Assembly: GCF_900156395.1 (NCBI RefSeq)
Contig: NZ_FTNL01000004.1
Location: forward strand, 62,001-126,000
Direction: 5' to 3'
Length of the DNA: 64,000 nt
DNA from: Fluoribacter gormanii
Lineage (GTDB): Bacteria > Pseudomonadota > Gammaproteobacteria > Legionellales > Legionellaceae
The notes under the pieces are model-generated. The model was given only the letters and a program-made list of their open reading frames with translations. It was not told the origin of the DNA and did no database searches. Each line of letters starts with the position of its first letter. Position 1 is the stretch's first letter. Shown here one piece after another: positions 44,801-55,252 of the stretch. A program made the translations under genes and the position numbers.

Positions 44801-45787
44801 TCAAATCTTAATAACTGCTGCGCCTGTAAAGCGCCCACGACGTAGATCCTCAAGTGCTTGATTGGCTAGACTTAATGGGTACGTATGAACTTCTGTTTTA
44901 ACAGGAATTTTCGGTGCCAGCGATAAAAATTCTTCACCGTCCTTTCTTGTGAGATTGGCTACAGAACAAAGTGTTCTTTCTCCCCAAAGGAAATTATAGG
45001 GAAAACTGGGAATATCACTCATGTGAATTCCAGCACAGACTACTATTCCGCCTTTTACTGTATTATGAAGCGCAAGCGGGACAATTGCCCCTACGGGTGC
45101 AAAAATAATTGCCGCATCAAGAGAATGGGGTGCATCTTGATTTGAGTCTCCTGCCCATACTGCACCTAACTTATAGGCAAATTCTTGAGCTTGACTATCA
45201 CCTGGACTCGTAAAGGCATAAACTGTTCGCCCCTGTTTTTTTGCTACTTGAATAAGAATATGTGCCGCTGCGCCAAATCCATATAGCCCCAAATGTTTGG
45301 CATTATTTGTTTTCAATAAGGCACGGTACCCAATTAATCCTGCACAAAATAGCGGAGCAGCTTGATCATCAGAATAACCATCGGGTATAGGAAAACAAAA
45401 TCGCAGATTAGCTACACAATATTCTGCAAAGCCACCATCGATTTGATAACCAGTAAATTGCGCCTGGTCACAAAGATTTTCACGTCCTGATAAACAAAAC
45501 GGACATTTTTCACAACTTCCACCTAACCATGGAACCCCAATTCGTTGTCCAATGGCAAAATTGGTATTCATAGAACCAACCTTTTCAACGGTGCCAACAA
45601 TTTGATGGCCTGGAATCAGAGGTAGCTTGGGATTGTTTAATTCACCATCCACAACATGTAAATCGGTACGACAAATGCCACAGGTGTGAACTTTGATGAG
45701 TACTTGATTTTCTTGAGGTTCAGGTTTTTTTACTTCTTTATAGATTAACTTTTGGCCAGATTTTTCCATAACCATAGCATGCATCAT
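44801..45787 (-). CDS. Zinc-dependent alcohol dehydrogenase
   Basis: The protein has 328 residues of the medium-chain dehydrogenase family. The catalytic zinc cysteine is in VHTCGICRTDLHVVDG, with GHQIVGTVEKVG after it. The structural zinc site has the four cysteines of SCEKCPFCLSGRENLC. The nucleotide motif reads GLYGFGAAAHILIQVA. It would oxidise or reduce small alcohols and aldehydes with NAD(P). Two adjacent ATG codons are possible starts. It is divergent from hsp20, with a palindrome just upstream. Confidence 0.92.
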   Translation of the reverse strand: MMHAMVMEKSGQKLIYKEVKKPEPQENQVLIKVHTCGICRTDLHVVDGELNNPKLPLIPGHQIVGTVEKVGSMNTNFAIGQRIGVPWLGGSCEKCPFCLSGRENLCDQAQFTGYQIDGGFAEYCVANLRFCFPIPDGYSDDQAAPLFCAGLIGYRALLKTNNAKHLGLYGFGAAAHILIQVAKKQGRTVYAFTSPGDSQAQEFAYKLGAVWAGDSNQDAPHSLDAAIIFAPVGAIVPLALHNTVKGGIVVCAGIHMSDIPSFPYNFLWGERTLCSVANLTRKDGEEFLSLAPKIPVKTEVHTYPLSLANQALEDLRRGRFTGAAVIKI

Positions 45788-45808
45788 AATATTTTTTCCT
45801 TAAATCGT

Positions 45809-45827
45809 ATTGAACTATAAGTTCAAT
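45809..45827. promoter_or_regulatory. Perfect palindrome between adh and hsp20 (candidate operator)
   Basis: ATTGAACT-ATA-AGTTCAAT is a perfect inverted repeat with eight-base arms. It lies 21 bases ahead of the alcohol dehydrogenase ATG, where a regulator would overlap that gene's promoter. I do not recognise a known consensus. Confidence 0.45.
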
Positions 45828-45863
45828 GATATTTATTAAAATGTAGACCAAATAAAAAATATT

Positions 45864-45891
45864 TTGACTTGACAAATAACTTTTGTATATC
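45864..45891 (+). promoter_or_regulatory. Predicted promoter for hsp20
   Basis: TTGACT and TATATC are separated by 16 bases, about 60 bases ahead of the hsp20 ATG. I see no CTTGAA...CCCCAT heat-shock consensus. Confidence 0.33.
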
Positions 45892-45950
45892 AAACTGTAC
45901 TTGGTGTATTTGCAAACGTTAATGGAAATTAATTGGACGGAGTCGATAAC

Positions 45951-46445
45951 ATGAATGCGCTACTAAAATGGAAGAAGGGTACCCCTATTTCAATTGAACA
46001 TCCCCATAATCCTTTTTTAAGTCTTCAACAGGAAGTTGATAAGGTATTTCATGATTTTTATGAAATGTTTGCACCAAGCAAAAGCCTGGAGCAGTTCGAA
46101 AATCTTAATCTTATGCCCTCAATGGATGTTGTTGAGGATAAAGATCACTTTACCATCCAGATGGAAATGCCTGGCATGGATGAAAAAGACATTAATGTGT
46201 CTTTAAGTGGTAATTCGCTTATTATTACAGGTGAAAAATCAACTTCCAAAAAAAATGAAAAGAAAAAATATATCTCCAGAGAAATTAGTTATGGTAAATA
46301 TGAGCGTTCACTCTCTTTACCCTCAACAATTGATGTAGATAAAGCCAAAGCAACTTTTAAAAAGGGAATGCTCTGGATAGAATTACCTAAAAAGGCAGAA
46401 GCTAAAGGTAAATCTCGAGACGTTAAAATAGAAACTGCGAAATAA
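45951..46445 (+). CDS. Small heat-shock protein (Hsp20/alpha-crystallin family)
   Basis: The protein has 164 residues from the ATG eight bases after GGAG; an upstream in-frame start lacks a site. The alpha-crystallin domain spans about residues 50-150, with FTIQMEMPGMDEKDINVSLS, LIITGEKS and the AFFKKGML-like ATFKKGMLWIELPKK signature. Such proteins hold unfolded proteins soluble under stress. A GCCCCA/TGGGGC hairpin without a T tract follows. Confidence 0.93.
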   Translation: MNALLKWKKGTPISIEHPHNPFLSLQQEVDKVFHDFYEMFAPSKSLEQFENLNLMPSMDVVEDKDHFTIQMEMPGMDEKDINVSLSGNSLIITGEKSTSKKNEKKKYISREISYGKYERSLSLPSTIDVDKAKATFKKGMLWIELPKKAEAKGKSRDVKIETAK

Positions 46446-46552
46446 ATACTCAACGCCCCATGGGTTTTATTGTGGGGCACTATGATTAACGTTATAAATA
46501 GCGCCCACATTCCCAGGTGGATTATAAAATTTTTATTATAACAGGCATACAG

Positions 46553-47938
46553 ATGAGCTACATTGAAAATCACGTCTTTGATGAACTAACCATTGGTAAA
46601 TCAGCAAGCCTAGTACGTACATTAACTCCGGACGATATAGATCTTTTTGCCGTCATGTCAGGGGATGTAAATCCAGCGCATGTTGATGCAGAGTATGCTA
46701 AAAATGATATGTTTCATAAAATTATCGCTCATGGAATGTGGGGCGCGTCGCTTTTATCTACTGTTTTAGGAACTGAGTTGCCCGGACCTGGGACCATTTA
46801 TCTGGAGCAAACTTTAAAATTTGAACATCCAGTGACCTTAGGCGACACAATTACAATTACACTTGAAGTAGTAAAAAAAATACCTGGAAAACATATTGTT
46901 GAGCTGAGTTGCAAGGGGGTTAATCAACTGGGTAAAACGGTAATTAGCGGTCTTGCAACGGTTATAGCGCCAACAACCAAAATTAGAAGAGAACGTGTTG
47001 AATTACCTAAAGTGGAACTTAAACCAAAGCAGGAGCATTGGTATCAAAACTTAATTATGGCAAAAGATTCCTTAAAACCACTGATAACTGCCGTGGTACA
47101 CCCAGTTGATGTACTGTCACTTAAAGGCGCAATTGCTTCCGCCGAAGAGGGATTAATCACACCTATTCTCGTTGGTCCGAAACAGAAAATTCTTGATGCC
47201 GCAAAAGAAGCCAATATTGATATTTCGGCTTATGAGCTTATTCCTACAGTACATAGCAATGAAGCGGCTGAAACAGCGGTAAAATTAGCAGCCACACAAA
47301 AAGTTGAAGCAATAATGAAAGGAAAACTTCATACTGAGGAATTAATGAAACCGATCGTTGCCAAGGAAAATGGATTGCGTACTGGACGTCGTATGAGTCA
47401 TGTGTTTTCCCTAGAAGTGCCTAATTACCCCAAACCTATTTTTTTGACGGATGCGGCAATCAATCTATTTCCTAATCTCAAAGAAAAGTGCGACATTGTG
47501 CAAAATGCGATTGATCTTTTTCACGCACTCGAGCTAGGCACACCTAAAGTTGCAATTCTTTCTGCAGTTGAAACTGTAAATGAAAAAATTCCATCGACAC
47601 TTGATGCAACCGCATTGTGTAAAATGGCTGAGCGCGGACAGATTACTGGGGGTATTTTAGATGGTCCATTAGCATTTGATAATGCTATTTCTATGGAGTC
47701 AGCGCGTGAAAAAGGTATTTTTTCTCCTGTTGCTGGTGATGCGGATATCCTAGTAGTTCCTGATGTTGAATCAGGCAATATGCTTTATAAACAAATGACT
47801 TATTTATCGGGTATCGAAGCTGCAGGAATGGTATTGGGCGCTCATGTTCCCATTATTCTTACCAGTCGTGGTAGTGATGAGTTATCTAGAAAAGCATCCT
47901 GTGTTATGGCTTTATTGTATGCACGAAGAAAGAAATAA
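46553..47938 (+). CDS. Fused MaoC-type enoyl-CoA hydratase / phosphate acetyltransferase
   Basis: The protein has 461 residues. Residues 1 to about 150 are a MaoC-like hot-dog domain (DLFAVMSGDVNPAHVDAEYAK, then HGMWGASLLSTVLGTELPGPGTIYL). Residues about 165-461 are a phosphotransacetylase/phosphotransbutyrylase domain (AEAIMKGKLHTEELMKPIV, GGILDGPLAFDNAIS, ILVVPDVESGNMLYKQMTYLSG). With AckA it converts acetyl-CoA or another acyl-CoA to acyl phosphate and then to acid plus ATP. The stop overlaps the ackA ATG by one base. Confidence 0.93.
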   Translation: MSYIENHVFDELTIGKSASLVRTLTPDDIDLFAVMSGDVNPAHVDAEYAKNDMFHKIIAHGMWGASLLSTVLGTELPGPGTIYLEQTLKFEHPVTLGDTITITLEVVKKIPGKHIVELSCKGVNQLGKTVISGLATVIAPTTKIRRERVELPKVELKPKQEHWYQNLIMAKDSLKPLITAVVHPVDVLSLKGAIASAEEGLITPILVGPKQKILDAAKEANIDISAYELIPTVHSNEAAETAVKLAATQKVEAIMKGKLHTEELMKPIVAKENGLRTGRRMSHVFSLEVPNYPKPIFLTDAAINLFPNLKEKCDIVQNAIDLFHALELGTPKVAILSAVETVNEKIPSTLDATALCKMAERGQITGGILDGPLAFDNAISMESAREKGIFSPVAGDADILVVPDVESGNMLYKQMTYLSGIEAAGMVLGAHVPIILTSRGSDELSRKASCVMALLYARRKK

Positions 47939-49110
47939 TGAAATTAAAACAATTTGATGAAGCTATCCTAGTGATTAATGCCGGCTCTTCCAGCATTAAA
48001 TTCAGTCTTTTTATTTCTTCTTTAACGTTAATATATCACGGCGAAATAGAAAGTATTCTGGATAATCCTAAAATTACCGTTTCCAATGAAAAGCATGAAC
48101 AAGTTGCTAAGGAATCGATTTCATCACCTGGATATGAATCTGCATTGAGTTATTTATTTGAATGGCTCAAAAATCTTCCAACGCGCTATTTTTTAAAAGC
48201 GGTCGGTCATCGAGTAGTTCATGGAGGACATTTTTTTCAAACTCCAGCATTGATTAATATAGATTCCATTAAAAAACTAGCGTCTTTAAATCCTTTAGCG
48301 CCACTCCATCAACCCCATAATGTGGCGATCATTGAAAGCATATTGAAACTTTATCCTGAACTGCCACAAGTAGCTTGTTTTGATACTTCATTTCATCAAA
48401 CTCAAGATAAGCTGGCTACTCTTTTCGCTATACCCAGGGTATTAAGTGAAGAGGGTATTATTCGTTACGGTTTTCACGGTATTTCTTATGAATATATCGC
48501 CTCCGTTTTGCCTGAGCAAATCAAAGATAAAAAAGTAATTGTTGCCCACCTTGGTAATGGTGCGAGCATGTGTGCCATGGAACATTGTAAAAGTGTTACA
48601 ACCTCTATGGGATTCACTGCTTTAGATGGTTTAATGATGGGCACTCGCTGTGGCGTACTGGATCCAGGAGTAATTTTGTATTTACTTCAGGAAAAGAAAT
48701 TATCTGTAGAAGAGGTTAATACCATTTTATATAAGAAATCAGGTCTTTTGGGGGTTTCTGAAATTAGCAGTGATATGCGTGAACTTCAATCCAGCAAGAA
48801 AGCCAAGGCAATAGAAGCTGTTGATTTATTTTGTTATCGGGCAGCACGAGAGTTCTGTGCTTTAGCCAGTAGTTTACAAGGATGCGACGCAATTATTTTT
48901 ACTGCCGGAATTGGCGAACACTCAGCACCAGTAAGAAAAAAAATATGTGAGCGTCTTGCTTGGTTGGGTGTAATCCTGGATGAAGATGCAAATCTTAAAA
49001 ATGCGGCAGTAATAAGTCATCCTAATAGTAAAATCTTCATTGGTGTTATTCCTACAAATGAAGAGTACATGATTGCAAAACATACGTTGAATCTGGTTTT
49101 AGATACATAA
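47938..49110 (+). CDS. ackA: Acetate kinase
   Basis: The protein has 390 residues. It shows LVINAGSSSIKFSLF near the start, GHRVVHGG, the catalytic region FDTSFHQTQ, HLGNGASMCAM and MGTRCGVLDPGVI, and the late FTAGIGEHSAPVRKKICERL. The enzyme turns acetyl phosphate and ADP into acetate and ATP. It is translationally coupled to the fused phosphotransacetylase (TAATG overlap). Propionate or butyrate could be alternative substrates given the fused hydratase. Confidence 0.95.
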   Translation: MKLKQFDEAILVINAGSSSIKFSLFISSLTLIYHGEIESILDNPKITVSNEKHEQVAKESISSPGYESALSYLFEWLKNLPTRYFLKAVGHRVVHGGHFFQTPALINIDSIKKLASLNPLAPLHQPHNVAIIESILKLYPELPQVACFDTSFHQTQDKLATLFAIPRVLSEEGIIRYGFHGISYEYIASVLPEQIKDKKVIVAHLGNGASMCAMEHCKSVTTSMGFTALDGLMMGTRCGVLDPGVILYLLQEKKLSVEEVNTILYKKSGLLGVSEISSDMRELQSSKKAKAIEAVDLFCYRAAREFCALASSLQGCDAIIFTAGIGEHSAPVRKKICERLAWLGVILDEDANLKNAAVISHPNSKIFIGVIPTNEEYMIAKHTLNLVLDT

Positions 49111-49127
49111 ACTATCTGGAGTTATAT

Positions 49128-49322
49128 ATGATTCAGTTGTTTTTAAGATTACTTTTAGTGGTTTCAGGAGCAATCGCAAGCTGGTTTGTTGCACATGATG
49201 AACTGAGGTTTCCTATCGTTCAAATGGTAATCGCAGTTATTTTATTTACGCTTATCATAGGTATCATCGCTTTTTGGCCTGAATTAAAAAGTTGGTTAAA
49301 ACGAGTACGTACGAAGGATTAA
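49128..49322 (+). CDS. Small two-helix membrane protein
   Basis: The protein has 64 residues with two hydrophobic helices (about 4-22 and 30-50) and a basic tail (KSWLKRVRTKD). CTGGAG precedes the ATG at the right distance, and the gene lies 17 bases after ackA, so it is probably part of that operon. No family is recognised. Confidence 0.6.
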   Translation: MIQLFLRLLLVVSGAIASWFVAHDELRFPIVQMVIAVILFTLIIGIIAFWPELKSWLKRVRTKD

Positions 49323-50023
49323 GGAATGGATAAGATTTGAATTGGATTTTCAGGATTCAATCTCAAACCCATAATAAAATCGGTAATTATTTATGTCTCC
49401 GTTATTTGAATGGTTAGTATCACTACGTTCGAGATATTGTATTCCAGCATAAAGGGGAATTTCTACTAGAATCTATTGTTCCTATTTTTTATAAAAATAT
49501 TCTGTCAAGACTGTTTTTTAATTTTTTATTTGTTATTATGTACGACCAATTTTCTAAAGTCCATAATTTCCCCTGCCCTGTGGATAACTCTTCTAGAAAA
49601 ATCCTACATTTCTTGCTGTATCCCATTAAAAATTAATATAAGCCTTGTACAGAGCCAAATCATTTTTATTTATTGATGTAGTGAAAGTAAGGTTTATCCA
49701 CAAAATCTGTGGATAACACTGTGAATAGTACTATGAATTACTTGATAAATAAGCGCATTTGGGTCTGTCTGAAAATTAACCAATAAAAAAGGATTGTTAG
49801 CCTTTGTTAAAATGAAGTAAAGCAGAGCATAAAACAAGTTATTTTATGCAGCGCTATAATAGTGAAGTTAACTTGTACATCATGGGTTTTGTCGTAACAA
49901 ATTACCATGACAAATATAAATTGCCTGTGGTACTCTCTATCGTACTGAAAAATGCAATCTTTTTCCAACGATTGCAATTGATTATTCATGTTGATTTATA
50001 GATTTATTTGTTGAGAACATTTC
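49323..50023. other. 701-base gene-free AT-rich region
   Basis: No convincing gene lies here: the frames present are short, AT-driven and lack ribosome sites. The region holds three perfect DnaA boxes (listed separately) and several T tracts. I see no tRNA or riboswitch pattern. A small RNA cannot be excluded from sequence alone. Confidence 0.6.
49579..49716. other. Cluster of three perfect DnaA boxes
   Basis: TTATCCACA occurs at 49694-49702 and its complement TGTGGATAA at 49579-49587 and 49708-49716. The last two boxes form an inverted pair five bases apart. All three match the strong 9-mer consensus exactly. The region is AT-rich and gene-free. No dnaA, dnaN, gidA or rpmH lies in the window, so a titration or activation site is as likely as an origin. 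Confidence 0.65.
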
Positions 50024-51370
50024 ATGAGAAGAGCAAAGTCCAAACTTAATCCTACCACTCAAACTGCTCAAATTGATAATTTAAGCCATGATGGAAAAGG
50101 TATTGCGCGTATTAATGGTAAAGCAACTTTTATTCAAGGTGCTCTACCAGGCGAACTTGTTGAGTTTCAATATACCAGGATAAAAAAAGATTTTGATGAA
50201 GGGTTTTTACTTAAAGTTCTTGAGCCATCCTCTTTACGTGTTGAGCCTAAATGCCCTCATTATTCTATGTGCGGTGGTTGCTCATTACAGCACATGAGTG
50301 AAGAAGAACAAATTCATTTTAAACAAGATCAACTGCTCGATTTATTGTCACGATATGGACATACTAAACCCCAAATTGTGCTGCCACCTTTAGTATCGGG
50401 GTATTGGAATTACAGGAATAAAGCTCGGCTAAGCGTTCGTTATGTAGAGAAAAAACAAGCTTCAATGGTTGGATTTAGAGAGCGTAGTAATCCTCGTTTT
50501 ATTACTGAAATCACTCAATGTCCTGTTTTAAATGCAAAACTCGATGCCGATATTATTCCATTAAGACAATTGATTGACTCAATGCAAGATAAACATTGCA
50601 TCGCACAAGTTGAAGTTGCTGCAGGGGACGAGGAGATTGCTCTTATTTTTAGAAATTTAACCTCTTTAAGTTTTGACGATGAGTTGAGTATTAAAAAATT
50701 TGCTGAAGAATACCAATATACAATTTTTCTTCAGCCAGGTGGTCCCGACAGTGTCTATTGTTTTTATCCCTCTAAATCAAAAGAATACCTCACATATACA
50801 TTGCCAGAGTATCAAATTACTTTTTCATTTCATCCAACAGATTTTACCCAGGTAAATTCAGCGTTAAATCGTTCTATGGTGTCACAAGCGATGCAGCTTA
50901 TGGACTTAAAAAGTACAGATATAGTGCTAGACTTATTCTGTGGGCTGGGTAATTTTTCACTTCCAATGGCCAAGTTTTGTACCAAAGTACTTGGTGTCGA
51001 AGGTAGTAAAAATATGGTTGAAAGAGCATATATGAATGCAAAACTTAATCATATCGAGAATGTAGACTTTTATGCTGCAAATTTGGATGATGTGAATGAA
51101 GTAAAAAAACTGGTTCAGCAACCTTGCAATAAAGTATTAATTGACCCACCTCGCTCTGGTGCTCTTGAAATTGTGAAACAAATTGATTCAATTAATCCAG
51201 AGTGTATTGTATATGTATCATGTAATCCCGTAACATTAGCTCGTGATACAGATATATTAGTTAACCAAAAGGGCTATACGCTGGTAAAAGCAGGGGTAAT
51301 GGATATGTTTCCCCATACTGCTCATGTTGAATCAATCGCATTGTTTAAAAAGGATAAAACTGATGGTTAG
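50024..51370 (+). CDS. rlmD: 23S rRNA (uracil-1939-C5)-methyltransferase
   Basis: The protein has 448 residues. A TRAM domain comes first ([20 protein letters not shown]), then the iron-sulfur cysteines in [15 protein letters not shown], the SAM motif [16 protein letters not shown] and the catalytic-cysteine region [15 protein letters not shown]...[12 protein letters not shown]. It methylates U1939 of 23S rRNA. It overlaps relA by eight bases, which is the usual gammaproteobacterial pair. Confidence 0.96.
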   Translation: MRRAKSKLNPTTQTAQIDNLSHDGKGIARINGKATFIQGALPGELVEFQYTRIKKDFDEGFLLKVLEPSSLRVEPKCPHYSMCGGCSLQHMSEEEQIHFKQDQLLDLLSRYGHTKPQIVLPPLVSGYWNYRNKARLSVRYVEKKQASMVGFRERSNPRFITEITQCPVLNAKLDADIIPLRQLIDSMQDKHCIAQVEVAAGDEEIALIFRNLTSLSFDDELSIKKFAEEYQYTIFLQPGGPDSVYCFYPSKSKEYLTYTLPEYQITFSFHPTDFTQVNSALNRSMVSQAMQLMDLKSTDIVLDLFCGLGNFSLPMAKFCTKVLGVEGSKNMVERAYMNAKLNHIENVDFYAANLDDVNEVKKLVQQPCNKVLIDPPRSGALEIVKQIDSINPECIVYVSCNPVTLARDTDILVNQKGYTLVKAGVMDMFPHTAHVESIALFKKDKTDG

Positions 51371-53567
51371 AGTAAAAGATACTGTCCCATTGTGCGAAGA
51401 TGGAAGCATCGATGTTGATTTATGGCTTCATCAGTTAGGTGCAAAGGGGTATTTGGATAATCTTGAACTCATTCGTAGTGCATGTACCTTAAGTCAACTT
51501 GCAGGACAAGAACATGCTACGGAAACAGGACAATCATGTTTGCAACAAGGATTGTCTATGGCAGATTTGCTTGCAGATCTTGAGGTTGATCAAGAAACAC
51601 TTGCTGCAGCAATTATTTTTGAAAACGTGCACTATGCTGATTTATCCATCGATGATGTTGTGGAGCAATTAGGTCCTAATATTGCGAAGTTGGTCAAGGG
51701 CATAGAGCGCATGAGCGCGATGCACAGTTTCCAAGGATTAAATAAATACCCACAAAATAAACAACAAATTGATAACATTCGTAAAATGTTACTGGCCATG
51801 GTAGATGATGTTCGGGTTGTATTAATTAAACTTGCTGAGCGTCTATGTGTTTTAAGAACTGCTGGGCATTTATCTGAAGAATTACGTAAGCAATTAGCTA
51901 CTGAAGCGATGGAAATTTATGCTCCTTTGGCCAATAGACTTGGAATTGGGGCTATAAAATGGGAAATGGAGGATATGGCTTTTCGTTATTTACATCCTGA
52001 GGAGTATAAAGCGATTGCCAAAGGCCTTAAAGCAAAGCGATTAGAGCGCGATAGTTTTGTTGATGCTATTGTTGCTCAGTTGAATGAGCAGATTAAAGCA
52101 AATGGGATAGAACATTTTGCTGTTTATGGACGTTCAAAACACATCCATAGTATTTATAAAAAAATGACGCGCAAGAATGTATCTCTTGATGAGATTTATG
52201 ATGCTACTGCAGTACGAGTTCTTGTCGATACCCAGCCTCAATGTTATGAAGTCTTAGGTATGGTACATACGCTATGGAAGCAAATCCCAGCTGAGTTTGA
52301 TGATTATATTATTAATCCTAAATCTAATGGCTATCAGTCGTTGCATACTGCTGTAAAAAGCCCTGAAGGAAGAGTTTTTGAGGTGCAAATCAGAACATTT
52401 TTAATGCATGATTTGGCAGAAATGGGGGTCGCAGCACATTGGAAGTATAAAGAAGGCGGCTTCAAACAAAAACAAAGCCATGAGCGTAAAATTGAATGGC
52501 TACGTGATGTATTAGCTTGGCATCGAGAAATGGCAAGTAATAAAGGTGTTCCCGAAAGTACTACCACAGAGTTTCTTGAAGACAGGGTTTATGTTTTTAC
52601 TCCAGACGGAGATGTTCTTGATTTACCTCAGGGTGTAACATCTTTAGATTTTGCCTATCACGTTCATAGTGATTTGGGGCACCGATGTCGCGGTGCACGT
52701 ATAAATGGACATATTGTACCATTGACTTATCAACTGAAAACAGGCGATAAAGTCGAAGTTTTGACTGGAAAAGAAAGTAAACCTTCTCGTGATTGGATCA
52801 ACCCTCATTTAAATTATCTCAAAACATCGCGAGCTAAAGCTAAGGTTTTGCATTGGTTTAAGATGCAAGATTACGATAGAAACATTCAAGATGGGCGTGA
52901 GTTGCTTGATAAGGAATTGAAATCATTAGGAATAAAATCTGATAGACTTAATGAAGTTGTAACAGCTCTCCATTTCAAAAAACTGGATGATCTTTATGCC
53001 AATCTAGGACGTGGTGATATCAAAATAGGTCAAATTGTTAGCAAGCTTACGCCACCTGTTACTTCAGAGCTCAATCTTGAACGATTTGTTAAACCCCAGG
53101 CAAAACCAGAAATTACTGGAAGTGATCTTCGTATCGAAGGCGTGGGAAATTTATTAACTTTTATGGCGCGATGTTGTCAACCTGTACCAGGCGATCCAGT
53201 AATTGGTTACATCACTATAGGACGCGGTGTATCAGTACACAGACAAGATTGTCCTAACATTATTCATGCTAGTGAACGACAAAAACAACGCTTCTTGCAA
53301 GTAAGTTGGGGAAGTGCTACCCGTGAAAACTATGTGGTCGATATTTTGATCAAAGCGTTTGATCGTTCAGAGCTGTTGAAAGACGTCACTTCGCTTCTTG
53401 CTAATGAAAAAGCACATGTTTATGCATTGCAAACCCAAAGCAATAAACAAGAGAACATGGCTTATATCACTTTAACAGTAGATGTTGATGGACTAAGTAG
53501 TCTATCTCGACTACTAACAAAGCTGGAGCAAATTCCTAATGTTCTCGAAGCGAGAAGACAAATCTAA
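51363..53567 (+). CDS. relA: (p)ppGpp synthetase RelA
   Basis: The protein has 734 residues. The N-terminal hydrolase domain has lost its HD pair: where SpoT has HDVIED this protein has FENVHY, so only synthesis is expected. The synthetase domain shows [17 protein letters not shown] and [19 protein letters not shown], followed by a TGS domain ([28 protein letters not shown]), the zinc-finger [14 protein letters not shown] segment and a C-terminal ACT domain. RelA makes (p)ppGpp on starved ribosomes. The ATG giving [14 protein letters not shown] lies inside the end of rlmD. Confidence 0.96.
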   Translation: MVRVKDTVPLCEDGSIDVDLWLHQLGAKGYLDNLELIRSACTLSQLAGQEHATETGQSCLQQGLSMADLLADLEVDQETLAAAIIFENVHYADLSIDDVVEQLGPNIAKLVKGIERMSAMHSFQGLNKYPQNKQQIDNIRKMLLAMVDDVRVVLIKLAERLCVLRTAGHLSEELRKQLATEAMEIYAPLANRLGIGAIKWEMEDMAFRYLHPEEYKAIAKGLKAKRLERDSFVDAIVAQLNEQIKANGIEHFAVYGRSKHIHSIYKKMTRKNVSLDEIYDATAVRVLVDTQPQCYEVLGMVHTLWKQIPAEFDDYIINPKSNGYQSLHTAVKSPEGRVFEVQIRTFLMHDLAEMGVAAHWKYKEGGFKQKQSHERKIEWLRDVLAWHREMASNKGVPESTTTEFLEDRVYVFTPDGDVLDLPQGVTSLDFAYHVHSDLGHRCRGARINGHIVPLTYQLKTGDKVEVLTGKESKPSRDWINPHLNYLKTSRAKAKVLHWFKMQDYDRNIQDGRELLDKELKSLGIKSDRLNEVVTALHFKKLDDLYANLGRGDIKIGQIVSKLTPPVTSELNLERFVKPQAKPEITGSDLRIEGVGNLLTFMARCCQPVPGDPVIGYITIGRGVSVHRQDCPNIIHASERQKQRFLQVSWGSATRENYVVDILIKAFDRSELLKDVTSLLANEKAHVYALQTQSNKQENMAYITLTVDVDGLSSLSRLLTKLEQIPNVLEARRQI

Positions 53568-53580
53568 TTCTAATGTATTG

Positions 53581-53612
53581 TAGCCTGGAATCGCAAAGCG
53601 AAACCCAGGCTA
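53581..53612. repeat. Copy of the dispersed palindromic repeat
   Basis: TAGCCTGG and CCAGGCTA are perfect eight-base arms around AATCGCAAAGCGAAAC. It lies between the convergent relA and Mth938-like genes, ten bases after the relA stop. Confidence 0.65.
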
Positions 53613-53615
53613 TCC

Positions 53616-53984
53616 TTATTTAAAAATAAACCCAGCAACAACAGCACGATGCTCGCTTAATAAAACATTATAGGTACGACACGCTGCACCTATGGACATG
53701 CACTCTATACCTATTCGTTGCGCTGCAAACTGTTTCATAATTGACAGAGGCAGGAGTTTTCCGGTATGTTCATGACCAATGATGATGATTTCCGGTTTAA
53801 ATTGCGTTAATAAATTCATATAGTGCTCATCAATGCCTTGAATGTCTTTAATTGGCAGATCACTGATGATTTTTGTTTTCGAAACAATTAAACTGCTTTC
53901 ATAAACAATGGAATTAATCTGAATTTTATTATCACTATAAGCTTGCACTGCGTGTAGTTCTGCGGATTCTAAATTGATATTCAT
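53616..53984 (-). CDS. Mth938-like domain protein (DUF498)
   Basis: The protein has 122 residues. The [56 protein letters not shown] segment is typical of the Mth938/NDUFAF3-like family. The bacterial role is unknown; the mitochondrial relative assists complex I assembly. It is cytoplasmic with no signal. It runs divergently from alaC, with only about 60 bases between the starts. Confidence 0.85.
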   Translation of the reverse strand: MNINLESAELHAVQAYSDNKIQINSIVYESSLIVSKTKIISDLPIKDIQGIDEHYMNLLTQFKPEIIIIGHEHTGKLLPLSIMKQFAAQRIGIECMSIGAACRTYNVLLSEHRAVVAGFIFK

Positions 53985-54043
53985 GGTTTAGAGTGCTTCA
54001 ATGGATTATATGTGACTGTAAGTATACTACAGAGGTCAATATT

Positions 54044-55252
54044 ATGAGTCAATTTCCACGTATAAATCGTTTGCCGCCTTATGTTTTTAATACTTTAGCT
54101 CAATTAAAAACAGAAGCGCGAGCGCGTGGAGAAGATATTATTGATTTCGGTATGGGAAATCCCGATCAGCCGACACCTCCACATATTGTAAATAAATTAA
54201 TCGAAGCGGTACAAAGACCAGATACTCATCGTTACTCTATGTCCAAAGGAATTCCGAGGCTAAGACGTTCTATGGCTTCCTGGTATCAACGCAACTATGA
54301 CGTACAGTTAAATAGTGAAACACAAATATTAGCTACCATTGGCTCCAAAGAGGGATTGGCTCATCTGGCATTAGCGATAAGTGGCCCCGGGGATACGATT
54401 TTAGTTCCTGATCCAGCATACCCCATTCATACTTATGGATTTATCATTGCGGGTGCCAACGTAAAACAGATTCCCTTGATTAATGAAACTCAATTTTTAG
54501 CTTCAATAGAAGATGCGATTAATCGTAGTTTGCCCAAACCTAAAGCATTGGTAATTAATTTTCCGGCAAATCCAAGTACACACTGTGTGGATTATGAGTT
54601 TTTCAAGCAAATTATCGATTTAGCAAGAAAGCATAAAATATGGGTGATTCATGATTTAGCTTACGCTGATATTGTATTTGATGGGTATAAAGCACCTTCT
54701 ATACTTCAAGTTCCAGGCGCTACAGATGTAGCAATTGAAACTTATTCAATGTCTAAATCATACAATATGCCAGGTTGGCGCGTAGGGTTTGCTTGCGGCA
54801 ATGAAGAATTAGTTGCGGCACTTGCTCGAATTAAATCATATTTAGACTATGGTACATTTACGCCAATTCAGGTTGCAGCCATTGCCGCCTTAGATGGTCC
54901 CGATGAGTGTGTACATGAAATTAGAGAATTGTATGAAAAGCGACGTAATATCCTTTGCGATGGTTTAAATGAAATTGGTTGGGAAGTTACCCGTCCTAAA
55001 GCAACTATGTTTGTTTGGGCACCAATTCCCGCTCATTATCAACATATGGGGTCACTTGAATTCAGTAAATATTTATTAAAAGAAGCTCATGTGGCTGTAT
55101 CTCCTGGAATAGGCTTTGGTCAACAGGGTGATGGTCATGTTCGTTTCGGTCTAATAGAAAATAAAGATCGTATGCGCCAGGCATTAAGAAATTTAAAAGC
55201 ATTGTTTCGCAGAGATGGATTGATTAAGGCTGAACAAATATGTATGTTGTGA
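54044..55252 (+). CDS. alaC: Alanine aminotransferase AlaC-type
   Basis: The protein has 402 residues from the ATG giving [20 protein letters not shown]; a frame upstream has no ribosome site. This is a class I PLP aminotransferase: [29 protein letters not shown] and the PLP lysine in [17 protein letters not shown]. The sequence matches the AlaC type, which forms alanine from pyruvate and glutamate. It overlaps the next gene by 13 bases. Confidence 0.91.
   Translation: MSQFPRINRLPPYVFNTLAQLKTEARARGEDIIDFGMGNPDQPTPPHIVNKLIEAVQRPDTHRYSMSKGIPRLRRSMASWYQRNYDVQLNSETQILATIGSKEGLAHLALAISGPGDTILVPDPAYPIHTYGFIIAGANVKQIPLINETQFLASIEDAINRSLPKPKALVINFPANPSTHCVDYEFFKQIIDLARKHKIWVIHDLAYADIVFDGYKAPSILQVPGATDVAIETYSMSKSYNMPGWRVGFACGNEELVAALARIKSYLDYGTFTPIQVAAIAALDGPDECVHEIRELYEKRRNILCDGLNEIGWEVTRPKATMFVWAPIPAHYQHMGSLEFSKYLLKEAHVAVSPGIGFGQQGDGHVRFGLIENKDRMRQALRNLKALFRRDGLIKAEQICML

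Noticed and set aside
46455-46478. GCCCCA/TGGGGC hairpin after hsp20 as an intrinsic terminator
   Set aside because: No T tract follows on either strand; the loop is long. It may still stabilise the RNA end.
49476-49676. 66-codon plus-strand frame in the gene-free region
   Set aside because: It is rich in Phe, Leu and Ile as expected from AT-rich DNA, has no ribosome site, and crosses a DnaA box.
49323-50023. Chromosomal origin of replication
   Set aside because: DnaA boxes are present, but dnaA, dnaN, gyrB, rpmH and mnmG are not nearby and I cannot compute skew; kept only as a DnaA-box cluster.
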